A DNA stretch of 64,000 nucleotides from JAOAFZ01 sp964412815. GTDB taxonomy: Bacteria > Patescibacteriota > Microgenomatia > UBA1406 > GWC2-37-13. The notes under the pieces are model-generated. The model did no database searches. It was not told the DNA's origin and saw only the letters and a list, made by a program, of their open reading frames with translations. Positions 17,535 to 29,500 of this stretch are shown here, piece by piece. The stretch's first letter is position 1, and every line of letters begins with the position of its first letter. The DNA is taken from contig CAYPQF010000021.1 in assembly GCA_964412815.1 (NCBI GenBank), positions 62,001 through 126,000 of the forward strand, read 5' to 3'. The translations under genes were made by a program, and so were the position numbers.

Positions 17535-18590
17535 ATGAGTGATATAAACCAGTTACTTCAAATTGCCGTTGAACGGGACTCTTCTGATCTGCATGTCATC
17601 CCCGGGTACTTTCCCACCATCCGGGTAAACGAAGAACTCTATGCAATCCGCACCGAGCAGCCGCTTACCGGGGAAACTGCCCAACAGCTGCTGTTTGCCA
17701 TCCTGACCCCCGAACAGCAGGCACTGTTTGTAAAAGAACGCCAATACGATTTTGGACATACGAGTAACGGCCGCCGATTCCGTGCGAACTACTACTATGT
17801 GCGGGGAGCTCCTGCCGCTACCTTCCGGATTATTCCGTCGATAATTCGCACTGTTCAGGAGCTGATGCTGCCGCCGATTTTCAGCAGCTTTGCGCGAATG
17901 CGCAGTGGTCTGATCCTGGTTACCGGACCAACCGGAGAAGGAAAAACAACAACACTGGCGTCCATGATCAACGAAATTAACACCAATCTGGCAAAACATA
18001 TTATTACCGTAGAAGACCCGATTGAGTATATCTATCCCGTGGCGAAATCAATTATCTCGCAGCGAGAACTAAATGCCGATACTCCCTCTTTCAGTGAAGC
18101 GCTGCGCGGTGTGCTCCGCGAAGATCCGGATGTGGTACTCGTGGGAGAAATGCGAGATCTGGAAACTACCTCAGCTGCCCTGACCATCGCTGAGACCGGA
18201 CATCTGGTTTTGTCTACACTGCATACCAGCTCAACCGGAGAAGCCATTAATCGTATCATTGATATTTTTCCCTCAAGCCAGCAGAATATGGTTCGCACCC
18301 AACTTTCTACTATTTTGAAAGCAGTAGTTGCCCAGCGGTTGCTGCCATCCATTACCGGACAGGGGAGAGTGCCGGCAGTCGAAGTGCTGCTCAACACCAA
18401 GTCGGTGGCTTCTGCTATTCGTGAAGGAAAGATTCATTTGATTGATAATATGCTGGAGACCGGTGAGGAAGAAGGGATGTTATTGTTTGAAAAATATCTG
18501 TTAAGACTCTATCAACAGGGACAAATTAGTAAAGACACAGCGTTTTCGTACGCCATGAGACCGCAGGAGATCGAAAAGTTTATCATGTAG
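17535..18590 (+). CDS. pilT: Type IV pilus retraction ATPase PilT
   Basis: PilT powers pilus retraction, and hence twitching motility and DNA uptake. The 351-residue product has Walker A GPTGEGKTTT near residue 132, the Asp box VEDPIEYIYP, a VLVGEMRDLETT Walker B region, the His box HLVLSTLHT and the C-terminal AIREGK motif diagnostic of PilT rather than PilB. It lies in pilB-pilT-pilC; only 1 base separates its TAG from the pilC ATG. Presence of a retraction motor implies dynamic pili. Confidence 0.93.
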   Translation: MSDINQLLQIAVERDSSDLHVIPGYFPTIRVNEELYAIRTEQPLTGETAQQLLFAILTPEQQALFVKERQYDFGHTSNGRRFRANYYYVRGAPAATFRIIPSIIRTVQELMLPPIFSSFARMRSGLILVTGPTGEGKTTTLASMINEINTNLAKHIITVEDPIEYIYPVAKSIISQRELNADTPSFSEALRGVLREDPDVVLVGEMRDLETTSAALTIAETGHLVLSTLHTSSTGEAINRIIDIFPSSQQNMVRTQLSTILKAVVAQRLLPSITGQGRVPAVEVLLNTKSVASAIREGKIHLIDNMLETGEEEGMLLFEKYLLRLYQQGQISKDTAFSYAMRPQEIEKFIM

Positions 18591-18591
18591 T

Positions 18592-19788
18592 ATGCAGTAT
18601 GTGTATCGGGCGTTGAAGGGGGAAAAGACCGTCAACGGTAAGATTGAAGCAAATAATGTCGATGAAGCAGTGTCGTTGCTGAAAGCAGGCGGCTATTTTC
18701 CTATTGAAGTAAAAGTGGAGAGCAAGTCCAGTTCTTCGCTGGCTTCATTGATGGACCGGGTAACTTTTGCTGATATCGTAAACTTTACCCGACAACTCTC
18801 CATTATGCTGAATGCCGGTATTACGGTTATCGAAGCCTTTGATATCTTTAAAAAACAGACTACCAAACCTTCCCTTGCCAAGATGATTGACACGCTCGAC
18901 AAAGATGTTCGTGGCGGCGTTCCGTTTTCTACCGCTCTAAAAAAATATCCTGAACATTTTTCCCGCCTCTATGTCTCGCTGGTAAAAGCTGGAGAGGCAT
19001 CCGGAAAACTGAACGATATCTTGCTGAACCTGGCAACCAACCTGGAAAAACAACGCGAACTCCGCGGTAAGATTACCGGGGCATTGCTCTATCCGTCAAT
19101 TCTGATAGTAGGTATGTTTGTCGTCATTTTTATTATTATGACTTTTGTCGTCCCGCAGCTCTTGAGTCTCTATAACGATCTTGATGCAGAGCTTCCGCTT
19201 TCTACCAAGATTATTACTGGTATCTCCGGCTTTTTACAAACATACTGGCTACTGGTGATTGGAGCAGTCGGTGTCGGCGGTTACATGGTCTGGAACTTTA
19301 TCAAATCTCCTCAGGGAAAGCAGGTATTTGATAAAGCAATCCTCAAAGTCCCGGTTTTGAACAATGTTCTGATTCAGACCATGCTGGTAGATACCACCCG
19401 GGCTATTTCGATTCTGGTTGGCGCCGGTGTTTCAATTCTGGATGCACTGGATATCGCCCGCGAAGCCAGTACAAACATCGAGTTTCGGAAAGCCTTTACC
19501 CGCGTTGCCGCAAAAGTTGAGAAAGGTGTCTCTCTGGGAAACTCACTTAAGGAGGAGACGCTATTCCCTCCGTTGATTGTCCAAATGGCAGTTGTCGGTG
19601 AACGGACCGGTCATCTGGACGAGACTATGGGTAAAATCTCAAGCTACTTTGAAGTTGAGTCTGAAATCGCCATTAAGTCTATGACTACTCTGATCGAACC
19701 GGCAATTCTGGTTATTCTGGGTATCACCGTCGGCTTTATCATCTTTTCGGTCATTACGCCAATTTACTCACTTACATCACAGTTTTAA
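18592..19788 (+). CDS. pilC: Type IV pilus inner-membrane platform protein PilC
   Basis: PilC (GspF family) is the polytopic platform on which PilB and PilT act. The 398-residue protein has the two repeated GspF domains (first around TRQLSIMLNAGITVIEAF, second around TRAISILVGAGVSILDAL) and three main membrane segments, with the family end IIFSVITPIYSLTSQF. Length is typical. It is the last gene of the plus-strand pilBTC cluster; the pilins that follow have their own promoter. Confidence 0.93.
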   Translation: MQYVYRALKGEKTVNGKIEANNVDEAVSLLKAGGYFPIEVKVESKSSSSLASLMDRVTFADIVNFTRQLSIMLNAGITVIEAFDIFKKQTTKPSLAKMIDTLDKDVRGGVPFSTALKKYPEHFSRLYVSLVKAGEASGKLNDILLNLATNLEKQRELRGKITGALLYPSILIVGMFVVIFIIMTFVVPQLLSLYNDLDAELPLSTKIITGISGFLQTYWLLVIGAVGVGGYMVWNFIKSPQGKQVFDKAILKVPVLNNVLIQTMLVDTTRAISILVGAGVSILDALDIAREASTNIEFRKAFTRVAAKVEKGVSLGNSLKEETLFPPLIVQMAVVGERTGHLDETMGKISSYFEVESEIAIKSMTTLIEPAILVILGITVGFIIFSVITPIYSLTSQF

Positions 19789-19827
19789 AAGATCAGGGTA
19801 ATCAAGGAACAGAGTAGTAAAAATGTA

Positions 19828-19857
19828 TTGACAAGTATTTATCTATTTTACTATTAT
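19828..19857 (+). promoter_or_regulatory. Consensus promoter of the pilin genes
   Basis: TTGACA (19828-19833), an 18-base spacer and TATTAT (19852-19857) lie 8 bases before the pilin ATG at 19866. This is among the best promoters in the window, as expected for a major structural protein, and it predicts a leaderless transcript. Confidence 0.75.
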
Positions 19858-19865
19858 GTAACCAT

Positions 19866-20447
19866 ATGCAAAAATCTGTGCCGTCTTTAAAAACCATTCT
19901 TCACAAGAAAAACGCTTTTACTATCATTGAACTGCTTGTTGTTATCGGTATTATCGGTATTCTGGCAGTCGCTCTTCTGGTAACACTGAATCCAACAGAA
20001 GCACAGCGCAAGGCACGTGATTCCAAACGCTTAAAAGACGCTGCAACGTTACAGGCTATTATTGAACAGAATATTAATGACGGAGGAGATTTTAATTCCT
20101 GCACCGCGGCTGCACCCTGTAATAGTGCAGATGCACTTGCAGTAGAATCCCAACCGTGTGACGCAAACTGGCTGAATGAGGATCTCTGTCTCTATGCACA
20201 AACAATTCCAACCGACCCTGCCAACAACCAGAGCCGTACCGTTATCACGAATGGAACTACTGGTTCTGTAACCACTGGAGCTGATACCGCTGAATACTTT
20301 GTTGGTGTTGTGGGCGCTGATTACGAAATCATGGTAATGATCGAATCTGAATCAAATGCACAAAAAACAGTGAATGATGGTGGAGACTCAGTAAAGTTCG
20401 TTGAAATTGGTTCAAACCTTGAGTTAATAACAGCAACCGGATTATAA
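19866..20447 (+). CDS. Type IV pilin, probable major pilin A
   Basis: The 193-residue protein has a basic leader ending KKNA and the mature start FTIIELLVVIGIIGIL with Glu5, then an amphipathic helix with EAQRKARDSKRLKDAATLQ. The globular part is rich in Asp, Asn and Thr, with four Cys residues able to form disulfides. Unusually, position -1 is Ala rather than Gly. A strong consensus promoter sits just upstream, and a close paralogue follows 27 bases after the stop. Confidence 0.85.
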   Translation: MQKSVPSLKTILHKKNAFTIIELLVVIGIIGILAVALLVTLNPTEAQRKARDSKRLKDAATLQAIIEQNINDGGDFNSCTAAAPCNSADALAVESQPCDANWLNEDLCLYAQTIPTDPANNQSRTVITNGTTGSVTTGADTAEYFVGVVGADYEIMVMIESESNAQKTVNDGGDSVKFVEIGSNLELITATGL

Positions 20448-20474
20448 TAATTAATTATCAACTTTTCTCAGAAC

Positions 20475-21074
20475 ATGAAAAAAAAACAGCTTAAAAAAGC
20501 ATTTACGATTATCGAAATTCTTATCGTGGTCGGTATTATCGGAATTCTTGCCGTTGCGTTGCTGGTGCTGGTAAATCCTGCAGAAGCCCAACGCCGAACT
20601 CGTGATACCAAGCGTCTGAAAGATGCACAGTTTATCGATTCGGTTATTAAACAATACCTGGATGATGGTAACAACTTTGGTGCCAACTGTTCTACTACCG
20701 ATATGTGTTACACTGCAGCTGCAGGCAATACCGATACCACAACCTGTGATAACGTCTCTTCAAACTGGCTCGGAGAAGGAGCAGCTGATCTCTGTAATTA
20801 TGCAAAAGCAATTCCGGTTGATCCATTAAATACATCTGGCTCAACCTGCGTTGACGATTCTCAGACCGGAGATGTAGATAATACCTGTAACGTCTACTAC
20901 ACGGTAGCAGTTTCCGGCACTAACTACGAAGTAAATGTTCGCCAGGAATCTACCACGAATATCGGAAATATCACGGGCGATAATGGAAACTCTGTTCAAT
21001 GGTACGAAGTCTTTAGTGGACCCAACGATTTAATTGATGATGATATCTATAACGGTGGAGCAGCATTACCATAA
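20475..21074 (+). CDS. Type IV pilin, probable major pilin B
   Basis: The 199-residue paralogue of the preceding pilin has leader MKKKQLKKA, mature start FTIIEILIVVGIIGIL, and helix EAQRRTRDTKRLKDAQFID. Again Ala, not Gly, precedes the cleavage site. The globular domains share the pattern SSNWLGE/ANWLNED, then DLCNYAKAIPVDP/DLCLYAQTIPTDP, and are otherwise diverged. It ends at a strong terminator and is probably co-transcribed with pilin A. Confidence 0.85.
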   Translation: MKKKQLKKAFTIIEILIVVGIIGILAVALLVLVNPAEAQRRTRDTKRLKDAQFIDSVIKQYLDDGNNFGANCSTTDMCYTAAAGNTDTTTCDNVSSNWLGEGAADLCNYAKAIPVDPLNTSGSTCVDDSQTGDVDNTCNVYYTVAVSGTNYEVNVRQESTTNIGNITGDNGNSVQWYEVFSGPNDLIDDDIYNGGAALP

Positions 21075-21090
21075 GACAATTCTCTCATTA

Positions 21091-21119
21091 AAAAGGCAGT
21101 CGCAAGACTGCCTTTTTTT
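21091..21119 (+). terminator. Intrinsic terminator after the pilin genes
   Basis: AAAAGGCAGTC, a GCAA tetraloop, then GACTGCC and a run of seven T. Preceding A residues make it usable in both directions, so it may also end the convergent O-antigen-ligase-like transcript. Confidence 0.88.
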
Positions 21120-21128
21120 ATGTACTGG

Positions 21129-23330
21129 TTAGAAGACCGGAGATTCTATTTCTACGTTTTCAATCTCCTTCACATCCTGGATTTCCTGCATCTTATCGAG
21201 GATATCTCCATCTACAGGATTGTAGGTATTCAGATAATCTTCCAAAGCGGCAATTGCCTTGTCCTGCTCGCCAAATTTATTGAGCAGGTCAGCATAGAGT
21301 ATAATCCCGTCTTTATAGTCAGGTTTCATTGCTACGGTCATTCCGGCTTCGGTCAATGCCCGCTGCTTGAAATCTGTTCCCTGTTGAACAGCTTCCTGCG
21401 AGGTTCCATTCACTTCATCATAATAGAGCGAGTAAAATAAGGCCTGCGTATAGGAAAGACGGGGATCGGTAGGGGATAGTTCCTTTGCCTGCTCAATTGC
21501 TTCGATAGCCTCATCCAGGTACTGCGGGTCCAGACTGATCTGATAGTGAAGATATTTGTTTTTTGATGTAGTTTTCCGATACAGCACATTTGCCGGCGAT
21601 GCGAGTATGGATTTCTGATTATAAGAATCTGAAAGCTGAATCAGTTCGTTGGTCAGGTCAGACTGATCCTGGTAGGCGGCAATAAATGCCAGATTTGAGA
21701 GTACATTGGAAAATTTATCCTCGTACACATGTTCGTACCGGTACTGTAATGCACGCTGAAACTCTTCGTATGCAGTTTGATAATTTCCGGAACGGGCCTG
21801 TAAATCCGCTGATGCATAGGTCATATCTGCAAGATAATACCTGCTCACATAAATCAGTCCGAGCACTATCAAAAGAATCATCGCACCCTTACCTGCAAAG
21901 GCGTAGTACCGGTGAACCGGGAGTTTCAGCTCCCATGCCGGGAATCCCTCTGTAATCGAATAGACAATTGCAAATCCAGGAATCAGATAGAACAAAACCT
22001 GCATGATACTGATAGAAAACCCAAAAAAATTGGTGATATGAATGGTTGTATACGCAGCCAGTAACGACACAAACAGCAGTCGCTGATCCATCCGGGCTCC
22101 TTTTTTCACAATAGCGCGATGGAGAATCCAGTACGTTGCCAGTATCATTCCCAGATAGGCTATCAATCCTGGATATCCGGTATTCGCAAAGTAATTGAGA
22201 AACTCATTATGTGCTTTGTTATATAAAAAGTCCCATTCTGAAGTAGCGTTATGAGCTTGAGGACGGACCATATAGTAGGCATAGGCAAACGTTTCGACAC
22301 CCGTTCCAACCAGCGGATGCTGCTGACCGAGTTGCAACGCACCCTCCCACACAATCTTTCGAATATCAAACGAATCGGTAATCACAATGGGACCGGCAGC
22401 CTGAGGCTGTCCGTCTGTAGGTTGGTCAACTACAGTTTGCGAAGGCTGGCTTGAGAGAAACTTCAGGCTGATAATATCGTCAACTTTTGCGACTCCCGAC
22501 TGGAAGATCGCCAGTGGCACAAACAGTAATGCCCCCAGTATTGCCAGATTAAGCAGACTGTTTTTAATAGTTGCCCGCTTCAGGTACAGATAATACACTC
22601 CGAACACAACCAGGCTGATCGCAACCGCAAGGAGGGCTGACCGTGATCGGGTAAAGAGAATGCCGGAAAAAATCAGCAGGATCGAGCTGGTAAGCAAAAT
22701 TGTGCTGCGGTTTTTAAAGGCATCTCGAATGACCAGAAAGTACAGTCCAAAAAAGAAGTTGACGGCAAGATACGCTCCCAGCCAGTTTGGCTGCCCCAGG
22801 GTAGAAAACATGCGTTCTGCGGGTTTAAACTGGGCAGTCCAGCATGCATTGGTTATTTTTCCGGTAAAGATAAAGCAGGATAGATCACTCCCATACCGGC
22901 CGGGAATCCCCCAGAGAACTACCAGAACTGCGGTACCAAACGAGAACTTCAGACAGTTAATTACATGACGACGGTCACTAATCTGGATAAAGACAAAAAA
23001 GAGTAACAAATACGCTATAATGGAGAGTAACCCGCCATTAAAACGGCCGTAATAGCCAAAAATGGAGGTGTGCACATCAATCGAAAAGATTGTTGAGACA
23101 ACATTTGCACCAAGAAAGAAAATCAGGGGGATGAGGAACCAGTGATATCGTAGCTCAAGTTTCCCGAGCGTAAACTGCCGGTACCCCCACAGACACACCA
23201 CAAGAATGGTAACCACATATACAAACATCATCTTGTTAAATTCAAACAGTTCCGATGTTTTCGAGTACATCAAAAACGGTGTGACCGCGAAAAGAGAGTA
23301 ATATATATACCGTAGCATTTTTAGAAGCAT
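21129..23330 (-). CDS. O-antigen ligase-like membrane protein with C-terminal TPR domain
   Basis: The 733-residue protein has about 10-12 membrane helices (residues 1-500), a large loop with the PLVGTGVETFAYAY segment typical of the Wzy_C/O-antigen ligase superfamily, and a soluble C-terminal region of tetratricopeptide-like helices (about 510-730). Members attach polysaccharide to lipid carriers or, as PglL-type enzymes, to pilins. The nearby pilin genes with Thr-rich linkers make pilin glycosylation a reasonable guess, not shown. Its ATG lies 2 bases from the divergent mreB ATG. Confidence 0.75.
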   Translation of the reverse strand: MLLKMLRYIYYSLFAVTPFLMYSKTSELFEFNKMMFVYVVTILVVCLWGYRQFTLGKLELRYHWFLIPLIFFLGANVVSTIFSIDVHTSIFGYYGRFNGGLLSIIAYLLLFFVFIQISDRRHVINCLKFSFGTAVLVVLWGIPGRYGSDLSCFIFTGKITNACWTAQFKPAERMFSTLGQPNWLGAYLAVNFFFGLYFLVIRDAFKNRSTILLTSSILLIFSGILFTRSRSALLAVAISLVVFGVYYLYLKRATIKNSLLNLAILGALLFVPLAIFQSGVAKVDDIISLKFLSSQPSQTVVDQPTDGQPQAAGPIVITDSFDIRKIVWEGALQLGQQHPLVGTGVETFAYAYYMVRPQAHNATSEWDFLYNKAHNEFLNYFANTGYPGLIAYLGMILATYWILHRAIVKKGARMDQRLLFVSLLAAYTTIHITNFFGFSISIMQVLFYLIPGFAIVYSITEGFPAWELKLPVHRYYAFAGKGAMILLIVLGLIYVSRYYLADMTYASADLQARSGNYQTAYEEFQRALQYRYEHVYEDKFSNVLSNLAFIAAYQDQSDLTNELIQLSDSYNQKSILASPANVLYRKTTSKNKYLHYQISLDPQYLDEAIEAIEQAKELSPTDPRLSYTQALFYSLYYDEVNGTSQEAVQQGTDFKQRALTEAGMTVAMKPDYKDGIILYADLLNKFGEQDKAIAALEDYLNTYNPVDGDILDKMQEIQDVKEIENVEIESPVF

Positions 23331-23332
23331 AT

Positions 23333-24394
23333 ATGGCCAATTTTATACAAAAACTGACAAAATTACCATTCATATCATCCCTCCATGCATATTTTGATTT
23401 AGGAACCGCTCAGACACGGATCGCGATCAAGGATAAAGGCGTAGTGTTTCGGGAAGCAACCTATCTGGGCCACAACACCCGAACCAAGGAATACATCTTT
23501 TTTGGAAACGAAGCCAAAACTATTGTCGGCAAAACGCCTGACTTTATACATATTGCCCGTCCCGTAGTCAATGGGATTCTGTCCGACTTCGATGCAGAAG
23601 TCGCATATATAGATTACTCTATTACCAAAGCAATTGATCCGTATATCTCGGAACAGTGGCTGCTCAAGCCGACTATTAATGCATTAGCCAGTGCGCCCTC
23701 TATTGCTACCGAAATTGAAAAACGTGCAGTAGAAGAAGCACTTATGAAAGCAGGAGCACGCAAAGTAACTGTTATAGAACGAGCCATTGCAACAGCAGCC
23801 GGTTGTGGTTTTAACGTGTTTTCCCATCATCCGAACTACATTATTGATATGGGAGCCGGATTATTTGAGTTAAGTATTATCAGTGGTGGCGGTATTGTTG
23901 CCCAAAAGTCGCTGAAGAATGCCGGAGACTTTATGAACAAACAGATTGCCAGCTATGTCTATATGAAGCACGGTATTATTCTGGGAGAGAATACCTGCGA
24001 AGAGATAAAAAAAGAACTACTAAATTTTACCGGAGAAGATGTGACCACCACTGTCCGCGGGAAATCGCTCGAGACCGGACTACCGAAATCAGTTAAACTA
24101 AAAACCAGTGATATTAAAGAAGCACTGGCATCTACCTTTAACCAGGTACTGGATACGACCAAGGAACTGATTGAGATCTCGCCTCCGGAAGTTGCAGACG
24201 AAGTCTTCCGCAACGGTATTGCTCTGACGGGGAATGTGGCATCCATTCCCGGCATCGACCACTTTTTCAGCAAAGAACTGAAGATCGAGACATATGTCGC
24301 AAAACACTATGCTGACGCCACAATCTACGGATTAATGAACCTCGATAAAGATCCGGAAAACCTCTTTAAACTGGTAGGCTACCAATCCCATTGA
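23333..24394 (+). CDS. mreB: Rod shape-determining protein MreB
   Basis: MreB is the bacterial actin that guides lateral wall synthesis. The 353-residue protein has the phosphate-1 loop FDLGTAQTRI, the FFGNEAKTIVGKTPDF region, IARPVVNGILSDF, phosphate-2 IIDMGAGLFELSII and the adenosine motif GIALTGNVASIPGI. It fits MreB/Mbl rather than FtsA or PilM. The TGA stop is part of the -35 box of the first rRNA promoter, so rRNA transcription starts immediately behind it. Confidence 0.88.
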   Translation: MANFIQKLTKLPFISSLHAYFDLGTAQTRIAIKDKGVVFREATYLGHNTRTKEYIFFGNEAKTIVGKTPDFIHIARPVVNGILSDFDAEVAYIDYSITKAIDPYISEQWLLKPTINALASAPSIATEIEKRAVEEALMKAGARKVTVIERAIATAAGCGFNVFSHHPNYIIDMGAGLFELSIISGGGIVAQKSLKNAGDFMNKQIASYVYMKHGIILGENTCEEIKKELLNFTGEDVTTTVRGKSLETGLPKSVKLKTSDIKEALASTFNQVLDTTKELIEISPPEVADEVFRNGIALTGNVASIPGIDHFFSKELKIETYVAKHYADATIYGLMNLDKDPENLFKLVGYQSH

Positions 24395-24418
24395 CAACAT
24401 TAATTTATCGTGTACAAT
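24391..24418 (+). promoter_or_regulatory. rRNA promoter P1
   Basis: TTGACA (24391-24396), 16-base spacer and TACAAT (24413-24418). The -35 box overlaps the mreB stop codon. It lies about 280 bases upstream of mature 16S. Confidence 0.75.
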
Positions 24419-24469
24419 GAACAGTACTGTTGAGATGGAGAAGAGGTCTGTCTAAATGTAATATTACGT

Positions 24470-24498
24470 TTGACAAACGTTTCTACTTCAGATACAAT
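24470..24498 (+). promoter_or_regulatory. rRNA promoter P2
   Basis: TTGACA (24470-24475), 17-base spacer and TACAAT (24493-24498), spaced 80 bases from P1 with the same box sequences. Tandem near-consensus promoters are typical of rRNA genes. The 24395-24696 stretch holds these promoters and the upstream arm of the processing stem, and no gene. Confidence 0.78.
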
Positions 24499-24649
24499 AG
24501 TTATTCTTCATCAATCAATTTGATGGATTTTCAGAAAGAACTTTTACAATTTGTTTTTATACTGATTTTGTTCAATCAGTATATGTGCAAACACCGCGTT
24601 AATTCAACAAAGGTGTTTACTAACAAGTAAACACAGTAACGTGCCAAGA

Positions 24650-24673
24650 ATATGACTTCTTAATCGGGTTAGG
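24650..24673 (+). other. Upstream arm of 16S processing stem
   Basis: Bases 24658-24673 (TCTTAATCGGGTTAGG) pair with 26263-26278 over 16 positions with one G-U pair, and the outer segment around 24648-24653 pairs with 26284-26289. The stem brings the ends of 16S together, as in the RNase III site of other bacteria; rnc is at 2610. Confidence 0.82.
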
Positions 24674-24696
24674 GATGGTCCTCATTTCTAACCACT

Positions 24697-26207
<1,511 letters not shown>

Positions 26208-26520
26208 CTATTTTTTTAGGAAATAAACTTGTCCATTAGGACAACCTAGAAACAAGAGGCGACCTAACCCGGTTAAGAGAGTATATTCAATGTGTTGCAC
26301 ATACCACGGTTGTTCAGACAGTATAAAAACAAATTACAGAAGTTCTTTCAGAAATAGATCTTCATAACTTCATACTACCCAAGATATAGTTATATTCAAA
26401 AGGGAGTTCTTTAAGATACTTACTCCTCTATACAGGAATGTATATAGAAATACGCTTTCATTTTAAAACAGAGATAACGGTAACACAGATATCAATACTG
26501 ATACCCATGCGTCTTATGGA
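26208..26520 (+). other. 16S downstream spacer without 23S or tRNA
   Basis: This AT-rich stretch carries the downstream arm of the 16S processing stem (26263-26278, CCTAACCCGGTTAAGA). I see no tRNA, no 23S start and no clear terminator. The next gene is convergent on the minus strand, so the 16S gene appears unlinked from 23S/5S. Confidence 0.75.
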
Positions 26521-29500
26521 TTAACGGGAGTGCTTTTTTAGCTTTCTGAAGATTGAGATGATGAGTATCATCACGGTCAGTCCGACCAGTCCATAGATAA
26601 AAAGCGTATTATAGTTCAATGTCTTTTGCACTGTTACATCAACCTGAATCTGCTCCTGTGCTCCCTGCAGATGGACTATCTGCTCGCCCGCATATCCCTG
26701 TGATGTAATCCGTATGGTTTGAGAACCGGCCGGGACTGCTTCAAGATCTGCAAACCCCATACGATCTGTTACTCCTTTAATATCACTGCCTGCAATCTGT
26801 ACCGCTACGTTATAAACCGGCTTTCGTTGAGAGTCAATCACCCGGACTCGAAGGAGATATTGTTCTTCCGGGACCGGCGAACGCACCTCATCTGATCCAG
26901 CAGAATCATCACGATCTGATCCAGTGCTGCCGGTATCGGTGCCTCCATCAGACTGTTTGTCCTGTGACTCAATCTGAATATCTGTCGGCTGGAGCTGACG
27001 GACAAAACCGGTAATATCCGTTTTTGCCACGATTTCGTTTGACCAAGGGCCGGTTGCACAGCCGTTCCCTCCACGCACTCTAAAGTAATACGTTTTGCCG
27101 GGGGAAAGAGACTCTACCAGATACTCTCGCGTCTCGCCGGTACCGAATTTACTGGCGCCAAAGACATACTCGCCGGAAGCGGTCCCGAATTTCAATGCAT
27201 AATGATCAACAGGTCCTTCCGCAGATGAAAAGAGGAGTTTGATGCTAGTTGGTGAGACCGGTACAGCCGCATAGAGCCAGGGAGCCGATTTGCCGGGTTC
27301 AAGCGATGCGCACGGAGCCGGCTGTGATGTCCCTCCGGACCGTCCTGACCCGCGTCCGTTCTCACGATTCCCTGGTGCGGGAGACGTACTGAGCTGAGTC
27401 GTCGGCGCAGGGGATCCTGAGACAGGAGTGGAAGTAGGAGAAATAGCTTGTCCAAATAATCCAAATGTCGAGAACTGGGTTGTTGTTGCCGTAACCGTAT
27501 TCGCTCCGGTATCTACCTGATTGTTGTTCAGATCCTCCCATTGACTGCCATTCCAGCGCATAATTTTAAGACTGGATTCTACAAGCCCACTTACTTCGGC
27601 ATTCTGGTAACTGAATGTCAATTGAACAGGTTGATTAAAGGAAGTAACTTCGGAATTGAGACCAGACAAGGCATTTAACTCGTAGATATGATTCGTAAGA
27701 CCGGTAAATGCGCCAGGCTGACCGGTAGTTCCCAATACCGTAGTACCGTTCAACTGTATGGCCTGAAATACCAGATCCCCGGTCGAAAAACCTGAGGGGA
27801 TACTTAACCGCAGGCGCTCGTTGCCGCCGGACTGATAGACCAGTTCACCACCGCTACTATTGGTGATAGTATCCGAAATAGTATCAATTGGTTGCGCTGA
27901 CGCGATACATCCTGAAGTAGTATATTCACCGTTCAATGCAGAATCACCTTCGTTTAGCGCCAGATCACGTGAACGGGCTACCACTCGATAGGTAGTGCAT
28001 GGCGCGAGGCCGGTAATCGTCTGATCATGTGAGGTAGCCAGTTCATCAGAATGTTCTTCGGTGGTATTGTTCGACAGGGACATCAAACCGTAGCGGACCA
28101 ATCCGCTTGCCGGTTCAGAGGTATTCCAGGTTATGCGCAAAGTGGTTGCAGTTGGAGACGAAAATCCGACATTACTGAGTGTCGGCGCAGTTTCGTCAAC
28201 AGTGATCAATTCATCAAAATGAACCAGCCAATTATAGAGATTTGATCCATATAATGAGGGCGTTGCGTCACTATCACGAATATTCCCTCGCGCTGATCCG
28301 GACTGCTGAGCTCCGGGTAAGGATCCGGCTGTTCCCGTATACGCATATCTCAGTCGTGCACTGGTGCTGGGATTACCCATGACATTCATACGAATGATAC
28401 TGCTCGAGTCGATAGAAACAGAATCAATGGTTCCCGAACCAATTGGATCATAAAACTCAAAACCATAATCGTTCTGTGATAATACATTGGTTGTGTCGAT
28501 AACGATTGGCGGTTCGGGTACATCAAATTTAACCGTGATCGTATTGCCGCTTCGCACCACTGTCTGCGGTACAAGGGCAGTTGTTGTTTCACCCTGCAAT
28601 ACTCTATTAATTGCCTTGGCATAATATTCTCCTAGCCAGCGATACCCGGTATTTAAGAGATGGATGCCATCGGAGTTGGTGTACGTAAATTGATACTTTG
28701 GCCCAACCATATAGATGTCCGGATTATTTTCCGCTGCAGAAAGCTGAGCCGTTACCAGGGGAGTACTACTGTAGTTATAGGCAGTAAAGTTACTGCTCTG
28801 GTCAATAAACATGGGAAGTGTGCCCGTCTGACCGGTAATCGCAAAAATATCAGCCTGATAATCCTGCTGCCACTCATTTAAATAGTCCTCATAACTCGAT
28901 GCATTGAGGATATCGGCCGGGCCATGCAGGTTTGCGATCGCAACCACACGATGTTCAAACCCCTGTGCCTGGACGAGCGATCGTCCCGCAGTGATCTGCG
29001 CCAGTGAGTTGTTATACGTTGCCGTTCCCTGGCTCATAGCGCTATATGCAGCTCCCGGCACCGCACTTTTGGAGACCAGCGTTCGATAACTTTCTCCGTC
29101 CGACAGCGCCGTTAATGTATTCCCCAGCGCACTTGCGGGCGATTCCACAGCCGCGTTCACGTTATCGTTAGGAAGGTTTTCATCTTCGACCAGAGCGGTA
29201 AGCGCTGTGTTGGTGGGATTCAGTTTCAGATTGGTATACGGTTGAGATGTGGAAAGCGCAGGATTGCCGTCGTACCCGAGCGCAAAACTTTGCCCAATAA
29301 TCAGAATGTGGTTATAAAAGGTTATAGGATCAACCGGACCGACCGCTGCACTTTGGACCGCTGATCCGGTAGTGGGGATTGCCGCGGAACGGGGCGTTAC
29401 TTCGAACCGCAGATACTGGTTTGCGTCGTCTTCTGTCAGGAGGTAGGTGCTTGCGGTAGCGCCCGCAATTGGCGTATAAGTACCACCGGCAGTTGTGGCG

